Positions 57,870-64,000 of a stretch of 64,000 nucleotides of DNA are shown in pieces. Below the pieces are notes generated by a model. That model did not search any database and had not been told where the DNA came from. It saw only the letters and a list, made by a program, of their open reading frames with translations. The position numbers and the translations under genes were made by a program. The stretch's first letter is position 1; the number at the start of each line of letters is the position of its first letter. The stretch comes from Bacteroidota bacterium (lineage in GTDB: Bacteria; Bacteroidota; Bacteroidia; Chitinophagales; BACL12), in contig JADJIS010000002.1 of the NCBI GenBank assembly GCA_016706865.1, positions 1,302,001-1,366,000 on the forward strand, given 5' to 3'.

Positions 57870-57976
57870 GTCAGCCGCGGCTGACAAAGATTTCGCTTTG
57901 GTTTGATATTTTCGTGTGCTAAAACATGGTCAGTCTTGTCTGACAATGGTTTTAGATTCGGTTTGATGTTTTTTCG
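57870..57976. repeat. two diverged direct repeats with GTCAG/CTGAC hairpins upstream of tRNA-Leu
   Basis: Copy A (57870-57916) begins with the perfect 16-bp palindrome GTCAGCCGCGGCTGAC. Copy B (57929-57976) begins GTCAGTCTTGTCTGAC. Both continue with a GGTTTGAT-containing stretch. They occupy the promoter side of the minus-strand tRNA gene. From 57977 to 58309 I see only AT-rich sequence without repeats. Confidence 0.7.
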
Positions 57977-58309
57977 GGCTGATAGATTTGGGAATAGATC
58001 CTAAAAATTTCAGCATGAATTTCAAATAACTGCTCTTTTTCAAAAAGAGTTGCAAAAGTAAGATAAAGAATTGAGGAATAGTAAATCGTTTGGATAAATC
58101 TATTAGGTTTTAAGGGAGAAGACTGAAAACATTAGGATTTTGAGGGTTTTTGGGGAAAAATTGGCTCCAAAAACCGAACATAGGATTTTTCCTTTGCTTC
58201 GAAGTAAGTGCATAGCTATATTCAGGAGTAAAAGTTTTGGCTTTTTCCTACCTTTAATTGTTAAATACCCCTTTATTAATTCAGATCTAATACGATTGGA
58301 AACACTGTT

Positions 58310-60826
58310 ATGAACCGAAAAATTTTACTCCTGCTGTGTTGCATTTTAGGTGCAGCTATAATGTTTTCGCAAACCGGAGAGCCGAAACCGAATATTATAC
58401 TTATTGTTTTTGATGATCTCAATGATTATGTGGAAGGTTATGGTGGGCATCCACAGGTGGAAACTCCTAATTTATTTGCACTTCAACAAAAGGGAACTAC
58501 TTTTTTAAACGCATTTACGGCTTCCACATTATGTGTTCCTTCCAGAACCGCTTTTTTGGTTGGGAAAAATCCGGATTATACCGGCATTTATAAAAATGAG
58601 GATTATGTAAGTAATGCATTCCGGGAAAATTTTCCTCCAGACAAATATCTGGTCACCCTGCCGGAGTGGTTAAAAGATTCCGCAGGATATTTTACATATA
58701 ATATTGATAAAATATTTCATTGTGATACTTGTGATCAACAGCATCCCGATTTTGATGACATAACAATGGATCCTTGTTCACGATCTCTTTCATGGAACAA
58801 ACAAACAAACTCCGGTTATGACGTAACTGTTCCACCGGAAGATAAATTTCAAGGAGTGGAAAATTTAAAATGGGGTGCAATAGATAGTGCGAATGTAATT
58901 ACTATGGCAGATTTCAGAACTGCAGATACAGCCAAAAATTTTATTGATGCCTACGCAAACGACCCTTCACAATTTTGTAATAAACCGTTTTTTCTTGCCA
59001 TTGGAATCAGAAAACCACATAGCAATTTATTTGTCCCGGAACAATATTTTAAGGAAGATTATATCTCCGATTTTTATGCTGAACCATATAATATACCCTA
59101 CAATTACCCTGAAAATTCTGAACCAGCAAATGGTGTTGTAATGCCACCACAGCCTGATACAATGTGGAGTGATTATGACAAACTCCCTTATCTATCAAAA
59201 TTTATGGTGGGGCAAGCGATACATAATGATTTTATTACCTGGCCGGTTGATTCTTTATCACCACTTCCTGAAATTATAACAGGTATTTCCGACAGCGAAA
59301 GAATTAGTATTTTATCGGAATCAAAAAGAGCAAATGCTGTGCTTGCATATTTAGCTGCAATTAAATTTGCGGATGAACAAATTGGAAAAATTTTAAACCA
59401 ATTGGAGTTGCATCCTGAATTATACAACAATACTGTAATAGTAATTACCAGCGATCATGGATTTAGTCTCGGGGAGAAAAAAGTGTGGGGGAAAGCCAAA
59501 CTTTGGGAAACAAATATTAGAATTCCATTAATAGTTGCTGATCTTAGAAATGTTCAAATGAAAACCTGTAATAAGGCTGTTGGATTACTGGATTTATTTC
59601 CAACTTTTTGTGATCTGGCAGCAGTGGAATATCCAATAATGCCGGGTGGATCAAACTACTTTGATGGAAGAAGTTTGCTGCCCCTTTTAAATGATCCTGA
59701 TACAATTTGGGAGCACCCCGTATTAACACAAATTTTATCCAGTAATTTGAATTGTTTCCCGCAAAACTCTGTGCGAACTGAACGTTGGCATTTAATTAAT
59801 TATACATCCAACAACGAAGATGGAATTGGCACTTGCGACAGTAGTGTAGCTTTTCAGGAAGCAGAATTATATGAGATTGGAATAAATAGAAATATTGATC
59901 CGGAAGAATGGAATAATCTTGCAGAAGAAACGGATTATTTTCCTGTTAAACATTATTTACAGCAATTTTTACCGGATAGTAGTTTATATGGAGTACAGCC
60001 ATTCAAAGTTATTGTTGAATCTCAAATTCCCGATTGTCTGCAAAACGAAAATGCTATCATAGTATTGGAATCAACTTTATACTCTGATAAAGGCGAATTA
60101 ATTACCTTGGAAGATTTAAATGATTATTCTTTTAACTGGACGAATAATTTAACTAATGAGTCCTTTTCCGGTTCACAGTATTTCTTTGATATTTCATCCA
60201 TAGATACAGAAGATTTTTATTCACAAGACAAAATTATTTTTTATATAGAAGTAAAGAATATTAATACTGGTAAGCTGGCTGCGTTTGAAGTGCAATATAT
60301 TGATATTTATCCGCCCATTGTTGAACCGGTTGCGACTTTTAATTTAAATACCGATAATTTGACCGTGAATGTTTCTGACTATATTTTAAATGGAGTATAT
60401 ACAAGTTCCTATTGGGATTTTGGGGATGGGGAAACATCCATGGAGTTTATCCCGTCACCACATACCTACTCAGAGACCGGCGAATATGTAATGACAAATT
60501 TTATTCAATTTGCAAATAATTGCGAGGTGCAATATAACAAAGTGATCTTTGTAAACGAATCATTTGAACAACAAAATAATCTCTTGCATTTTGAAATATT
60601 TCCCAATCCGGCATACCAACAAATAAATATTATTTTTTCTACTCCTTTACAAAATGCAGTTATTAAAATAGGAAATATTACAGGACAATATTGTTATAAC
60701 TACACCATTGAAAACAATAACAGCAATATTTTAACCTTTGACGTAACAAATTTTGTAAAAGGAATTTATTTTATTGAAGTGTTAAGTGATGGGGAAATGG
60801 AGGTGAAAATGTTTGAACGGATGTAA
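58310..60826 (+). CDS. T9SS-secreted sulfatase with PKD domain
   Basis: 838 residues, signal peptide about 1-20. A type I sulfatase domain (about 25-560) has the formylglycine motif CVPSR (Cys75), metal ligands in VFDDLND, the conserved GIRKPHSNLFVPEQYF typical of iduronate-2-sulfatase-like enzymes, and ITSDHGFSLGEKKVWGK. A beta domain, a PKD-like domain (about 680-760, YWDFGDGETS and HTYSETGEYV) and a T9SS sorting domain (about 765-838, EIFPNPAYQQINII) follow. It probably removes sulfate from sulfated polysaccharides outside the cell. A sulfatase-activating enzyme is not in the window. The CxPSR cysteine is intact. Confidence 0.92.
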   Translation: MNRKILLLLCCILGAAIMFSQTGEPKPNIILIVFDDLNDYVEGYGGHPQVETPNLFALQQKGTTFLNAFTASTLCVPSRTAFLVGKNPDYTGIYKNEDYVSNAFRENFPPDKYLVTLPEWLKDSAGYFTYNIDKIFHCDTCDQQHPDFDDITMDPCSRSLSWNKQTNSGYDVTVPPEDKFQGVENLKWGAIDSANVITMADFRTADTAKNFIDAYANDPSQFCNKPFFLAIGIRKPHSNLFVPEQYFKEDYISDFYAEPYNIPYNYPENSEPANGVVMPPQPDTMWSDYDKLPYLSKFMVGQAIHNDFITWPVDSLSPLPEIITGISDSERISILSESKRANAVLAYLAAIKFADEQIGKILNQLELHPELYNNTVIVITSDHGFSLGEKKVWGKAKLWETNIRIPLIVADLRNVQMKTCNKAVGLLDLFPTFCDLAAVEYPIMPGGSNYFDGRSLLPLLNDPDTIWEHPVLTQILSSNLNCFPQNSVRTERWHLINYTSNNEDGIGTCDSSVAFQEAELYEIGINRNIDPEEWNNLAEETDYFPVKHYLQQFLPDSSLYGVQPFKVIVESQIPDCLQNENAIIVLESTLYSDKGELITLEDLNDYSFNWTNNLTNESFSGSQYFFDISSIDTEDFYSQDKIIFYIEVKNINTGKLAAFEVQYIDIYPPIVEPVATFNLNTDNLTVNVSDYILNGVYTSSYWDFGDGETSMEFIPSPHTYSETGEYVMTNFIQFANNCEVQYNKVIFVNESFEQQNNLLHFEIFPNPAYQQINIIFSTPLQNAVIKIGNITGQYCYNYTIENNNSNILTFDVTNFVKGIYFIEVLSDGEMEVKMFERM

Positions 60827-60837
60827 CGGGAGGAGTG

Positions 60838-61045
60838 GCAGTCAGTCACAGTCGCAGTTTGCCTTCGAAACGGTTCATAGGGAATAACAAATAACAATCA
60901 AGAAATAAAAAAACTCAGAACTCAGAACCCAGAACTCAGAACTCAGAACTCAGAACCCAGAACTCAGAACTCAGAACCCAGAACTCAGAACTCAGAACCC
61001 AGAACTGAAACATGTAGTGATCGACGCAGGATATCTACTACATGT
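60838..61045. repeat. CAGTCGC tract, CAGAACT array and second 36-bp hairpin between convergent genes
   Basis: GTCAGTCACAGTCGCAG at about 60840-60858; about 14 CAGAACT/CAGAACC heptamers (60909-61007); then a 36-bp hairpin (61010-61045) with arms ACATGTAGT and ACTACATGT, the same length and nearly the same loop as at 46484-46519. The right arm encodes the C-terminal Asp-Met and TAG stop of the ABC-F gene. Confidence 0.88.
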
Positions 61046-62963
61046 CGCTCAACTCCAACCAACGCATGCTCTTCTCATCTAAACTTTCAATTGTTTTCAT
61101 CAATTCCTGTGAAATTTGATATATCTCATCGTGATGTAAATCGGGATTGTTGAGTTTGTCTTCGTTTTGTTTTTTGAGAATTTCTAACTGAGCTATTTCT
61201 TTAGCCAACTGGTCGAATTCAAATTTTTCTTTAAAGCTGAGTTTAGATTTTTCTTTTTTAATTTCCTGTTTTGCATGGACCTTTTCTTTATTGGTTCCAT
61301 TGGAAGAATTATTTGTCGGGATAGATTTAACGGGCTCTGATTTTAGATTTTTTGCTTCTTGTTTTTCTAATTCCAAACGTTCTCTGTAATCGGAATAATT
61401 TCCCGGAAAATCACGAATAATTCCATCTCCTTCAAAAACAAAAACGTGATCAACCAATTTATCCATGAAATATCTATCATGGGACACAATTAATATACAA
61501 CCTTGAAATTCCGCTAAAAAATCTTCTAAAATTCCGAGAGTTAAAATATCGAGATCATTTGTAGGTTCATCTAAAATTAAAAAATTAGGATTTTTAATTA
61601 ATATGGTCATTAAATACAGACGACGTTTTTCTCCTCCGCTTAATTTACTTACAAATGCATATTGTGTTTCCGGTGCAAATTGAAAACGTGTTAATAATTG
61701 AGATGCACTGAGTTTGGAACCATCGGCCAACGGAATAAATTCAGCAATATCCTTCACCACATCCAATACTCTTTTTTCTTCTTTTAATTGTATTCCATCT
61801 TGCGAATAGTAGCCATAGACAATGGTTTCACCCGTTTGTATCTTTCCGGCATCCGGTTTTTCCAATTCCATTATCATATTTAAAAAGGTTGTTTTTCCAA
61901 CACCATTTTTACCTATGATACCAATTTTATCATACTTCTTAAATAGGTAAGTAAAATTTTTAACGATAGTTAGATCCCCAAAAGATTTAGAAACTTTTAT
62001 CATTTCTAATATCTTACCACCCATACGGGTCATTTTAACATCGAGTTTAAGTTGATCGGTATTTTTCTTTGCCGTAGCTTTTTCTGCAATATCTTCAAAA
62101 GAATCCAAACGCGATTTACTTTTTGTTGTTCTGGCTTTTGGCATTCTGCGCACCCATTCCAATTCGCGACGGTAAGTATTTTTTATTTTATCAAGTTCAC
62201 TCGCTTCCGCAATTTCTCTGTTAGCTTTTTTTTCTACAAATAAAGAAAAATTTCCGTTGTACTGATATAATTTTCCATCTTCCAATTCAATAATCTGATT
62301 ACATACTCTGTCAAGGAAATACCTATCATGCGTAACCAATAAAATGGTCATATTTTTAGTGGTGAGATATTCCTCCAGCCATTCTATCATTTCAATATCC
62401 AAATGATTTGTGGGCTCATCCATGATAATAAAATCAGGTTCGAGAATTAATAACTTTGATAAGGCTATACGTTTTTTTTGTCCTCCGCTTAAAGTATTTA
62501 CCGGTTGCTCCAGGTCTGTAATTTTTAATTGGGAAAGAATTTGTTTTATTTTCAATTCATAATCCCAGGCCTCCAGAATGGTCATTTGTTCGTGAGCATT
62601 CTCTAATTGCAAGGCAGTTGCATCGTTATATTCATGATGCTGCGCAATTAAGGCTTCTTCATAATCAGTTATAGCCTTAATAATAGGAGAATCTCCGCTC
62701 AACAAATTTTCGAGAATAGTATGCGACTCATCAAGGTCGGGATCTTGCTCCAGATATCCGGTTGTTATGCCCTTGCGAAGGGTAAATTTCCCGGAATCGG
62801 CAATTTCCTTACCCATAATTATTTTCATGAGCGAAGTTTTACCCGCGCCGTTTTTTGCAACCAGTGCAACTTTTTGACCTCTGTTTATACCGAAAGAGAT
62901 ATTTTCAAACAGCACTTTTGTATCGTAAGTCTTCGAAAGTGCCTCAACTAAAAGATAATTCAC
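61038..62963 (-). CDS. ABC-F family ATPase, Uup-like
   Basis: 641 residues with two ABC domains and no membrane part. Walker A: GLVAKNGAGKTSLM-like (AKNGAGKTSLMKI) and IGKNGVGKTTFLN. Signatures: LSGGQKKRIALSKLL and LSGGEKRRLYLM. Each Walker B is followed by DEPTNHLDIE or DEPTNDLDIL. A linker (about 240-310) joins them, and a C-terminal coiled coil (about 575-641) is of the Uup/ABC_tran_CTD type. Such proteins act on ribosomes or nucleic acid. The start is GTG, with a TACCTTTG box ending 4 bases before it. The last residues SDM-stop come from the 36-bp hairpin. Confidence 0.93.
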   Translation of the reverse strand: MNYLLVEALSKTYDTKVLFENISFGINRGQKVALVAKNGAGKTSLMKIIMGKEIADSGKFTLRKGITTGYLEQDPDLDESHTILENLLSGDSPIIKAITDYEEALIAQHHEYNDATALQLENAHEQMTILEAWDYELKIKQILSQLKITDLEQPVNTLSGGQKKRIALSKLLILEPDFIIMDEPTNHLDIEMIEWLEEYLTTKNMTILLVTHDRYFLDRVCNQIIELEDGKLYQYNGNFSLFVEKKANREIAEASELDKIKNTYRRELEWVRRMPKARTTKSKSRLDSFEDIAEKATAKKNTDQLKLDVKMTRMGGKILEMIKVSKSFGDLTIVKNFTYLFKKYDKIGIIGKNGVGKTTFLNMIMELEKPDAGKIQTGETIVYGYYSQDGIQLKEEKRVLDVVKDIAEFIPLADGSKLSASQLLTRFQFAPETQYAFVSKLSGGEKRRLYLMTILIKNPNFLILDEPTNDLDILTLGILEDFLAEFQGCILIVSHDRYFMDKLVDHVFVFEGDGIIRDFPGNYSDYRERLELEKQEAKNLKSEPVKSIPTNNSSNGTNKEKVHAKQEIKKEKSKLSFKEKFEFDQLAKEIAQLEILKKQNEDKLNNPDLHHDEIYQISQELMKTIESLDEKSMRWLELSDM

Positions 62964-62967
62964 GGTG

Positions 62968-62975
62968 CAAAGGTA
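62968..62975 (-). promoter_or_regulatory. -7 box of the ABC-F gene, start codon 4 bases on
   Basis: Minus-strand TACCTTTG, exact consensus, then CACC and the GTG start. The pattern matches that before the sulfotransferase-like gene (TATCTTCG, CACC, ATG). It implies a leaderless or almost leaderless mRNA. No TTG at standard spacing was found. Confidence 0.45.
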
Positions 62976-63039
62976 GGGAGTTTGACGCGCAGGTGGAAAT
63001 TTACTTTCAACGTGAAAAGTAATTTCTGTTTTGAATGAA

Positions 63040-63094
63040 GAGGAAGTTTGCAGTCGCAGTCGCAGTCGCGGTCTCAGTCACAGTAGTAGTGGTT
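63040..63094. repeat. CAGTCG hexamer tract
   Basis: GCAGTCGCAGTCGCAGTCGC and relatives (CTCAGT, CACAGT) just left of the long palindrome; the same motif is found at about 60840 on the other side of the ABC-F gene. Confidence 0.65.
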
Positions 63095-63156
63095 GAAAAT
63101 GGATCTAAATCGTAGAGTCGCAATGCATTGCGACTCTATGATTTAGATCCATTTTC
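63095..63156. repeat. 62-bp near-perfect palindrome
   Basis: Arms of 31 bp with no loop and a single mismatch; the left arm runs GAAAATGGATCTAAATC then GTAGAGTCGCAATG, and the right arm is its reverse complement except for one T. The centre is TGCA. It could form a cruciform in DNA or a long hairpin in RNA. Confidence 0.93.
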
Positions 63157-63160
63157 ATCG

Positions 63161-63348
63161 CAAAACCCAAACCCCAAAACCCAAAACCCAAAACCCAAAA
63201 CCCAAAACCCAAAACCCAAAACCCAAAACTCAGAACCCAGAACCCAGAACTCAGAACTCAGAACTCAGAACTCAGAACCCAGAACCCAGAACTCAGAACT
63301 CAGAACCCAGAACTCAGAACCCAGAACTCAGAACCCTGAACTCAGAAC
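63161..63348. repeat. AAAACCC array passing into CAGAACT array
   Basis: Nine C3 or C4 tracts spaced by A3-A4 (63161-63229), then about sixteen CAGAACT/CAGAACC heptamers (63230-63348). On the minus strand the first part reads GGGTTTTGGGTTTTGGG, a classical G-quadruplex pattern. Confidence 0.9.
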
Positions 63349-63399
63349 CAAAATGAAACGTTGTTAACTAAAATCAACTTTTCTGAATGCGATTTCATT

Positions 63400-63407
63400 T
63401 AGATTTG
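63400..63407 (+). promoter_or_regulatory. possible -7 box of the RelA/SpoT gene
   Basis: TAGATTTG, exact TAnnTTTG match, 16 bases before the ATG; no upstream TTG at standard spacing. Confidence 0.4.
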
Positions 63408-63423
63408 TAATTCTAATTGAGTT

Positions 63424-64000
63424 ATGGAAACATTAGACCCGATAGTTGTAGAAAAAGAAAAGAAACTCATTGTTAAAGAGTATCGGAATCTGTTGCGCGG
63501 ATTAAAGAATAACATGACCGCGGGTGAACGGAACCAGATACGTCTTGCATTTGAGATGGCTGTGGATGCGCATAAAAATATGCGCAGAAAAAGTGGTGAA
63601 CCCTATATTATTCACCCTTTAAAAGTTTCACAAATTGTAGTGAATGAAATGGGATTGGGTGCAACTGCTGCTATTTGTGCTTTGTTGCACGATGTGGTGG
63701 AGGATACTGAACTCACACTGGATGATATCAAAAGGGAATTCGGAATTAAGGTTGCAAGAATAATTGATGGTCTGACAAAAGTTTCCGGAGTATTTGATCT
63801 TACGAGTTCTATTCAGGCAGAAAATTTTAAAAAATTATTACTGACACTCGCTGATGATGTGCGTGTTATTCTTATAAAAATTGCCGATCGTTTGCATAAT
63901 ATGCGAACGATGGATAGTATGCCGCGCAAGAAACAATTAAAGATCGCATCGGAGACTTTATATTTATATGCACCTCTTGCGCATCGACTCGGATTTTATG
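63424..64000 (+). CDS. RelA/SpoT-family (p)ppGpp synthetase/hydrolase, 5' part
   Basis: The first 192 codons of a gene that runs off the window. The protein begins METLDPIVVEKEKKL and has the SpoT-type HD hydrolase domain: His64 in IIHPLKV, the HD pair His89-Asp90 in LLHDVVEDTE, and Asp155 in IKIADRLHNM. These residues are intact, so the hydrolase is probably active, as expected for a bifunctional stringent-response enzyme. The synthetase, TGS and ACT domains would lie beyond the window. The gene follows a repeat-filled 460-bp gap with a long palindrome and a G-rich array. Confidence 0.95.
   Translation, partial: METLDPIVVEKEKKLIVKEYRNLLRGLKNNMTAGERNQIRLAFEMAVDAHKNMRRKSGEPYIIHPLKVSQIVVNEMGLGATAAICALLHDVVEDTELTLDDIKREFGIKVARIIDGLTKVSGVFDLTSSIQAENFKKLLLTLADDVRVILIKIADRLHNMRTMDSMPRKKQLKIASETLYLYAPLAHRLGFY

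Noticed and set aside
57618..57887. 89-codon minus-strand frame
   Set aside because: It runs through the tRNA-Leu gene, which is well supported; the frame is incidental.
63128..63367. 79-codon open frame rich in Pro, Lys, Thr, Gln, Asn
   Set aside because: It only translates the AAAACCC and CAGAACT arrays; the 7-base period gives a repeating peptide in any open frame and there is no start context.

Overview
The window looks like a chromosomal segment of an uncultured Bacteroidota bacterium, probably from the Sphingobacteriia/Chitinophagia side of the phylum. The evidence is low G+C, no Shine-Dalgarno sites, several TAnnTTTG-type -7 promoter boxes, two outer-membrane barrels with carboxypeptidase-regulatory N-termini (one TonB-dependent receptor, one OMP_b-brl-type), and seven secreted proteins ending in type IX secretion (T9SS) sorting domains. 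I see no transposase, phage, plasmid or CRISPR genes.

Layout. 1-5 kb: a possible gene end, mazG, a sulfotransferase-like gene and a large TonB-dependent receptor. 5-12 kb: a tightly overlapping operon of a giant sensor kinase, hemL, a second sensor kinase and an OmpR-type regulator. 12-22.8 kb: a CotH/lamin-tail secreted protein, hemH, a second outer-membrane barrel protein, an acyl-CoA carboxylase carboxyltransferase, an M42 aminopeptidase and a 50-residue membrane protein. 22.8-33 kb: a TlpA-like lipoprotein, gatB, a three-gene secreted cluster headed by a transglutaminase-like protein, and a beta-helix T9SS protein. 33-40 kb: a membrane b-type cytochrome overlapping a ten-heme cytochrome c, an M23 T9SS protein, alaS and a second M23 peptidase. 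40-54 kb: a MerR regulator, T9SS proteins, a Wzi/RemB-like barrel divergent from a glycosidase, an unrecognised membrane protein, a DUF1800/DUF1501 pair and a helical-repeat protein. 54-64 kb: tig-clpP-clpX, tRNA-Leu(UAG), a T9SS sulfatase, an ABC-F ATPase and the start of a RelA/SpoT gene that runs off the window.

The most unusual content is intergenic. At least ten gaps carry arrays with a 7-base period. The heptamer word differs from locus to locus (AATTGAC, CAGAACT, TCCTATG, TCTCAAT, CCAAAAC, ACTCACC, CAACTGC and others). The arrays are mixed with a recurring core of about 27 bp containing CCGAAGC and CCGAC/CCCGAC, and with several families of hairpins. Many arrays begin exactly at a stop codon or even supply it (mazG, the sulfotransferase, gatB, the 39-kb M23 gene, the 46.5-kb orphan, ABC-F; clpX within a few bases). 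Two identical-length 36-bp hairpins lie between convergent gene pairs and both give the neighbouring protein the same C-terminal Asp-Met-stop. They resemble the heptanucleotide STRR repeats of cyanobacteria in style, but I know of no description of this composite form. Where signal peptides or promoters argued for it, start codons were moved inward from the longest open frame; each case is stated in its entry.
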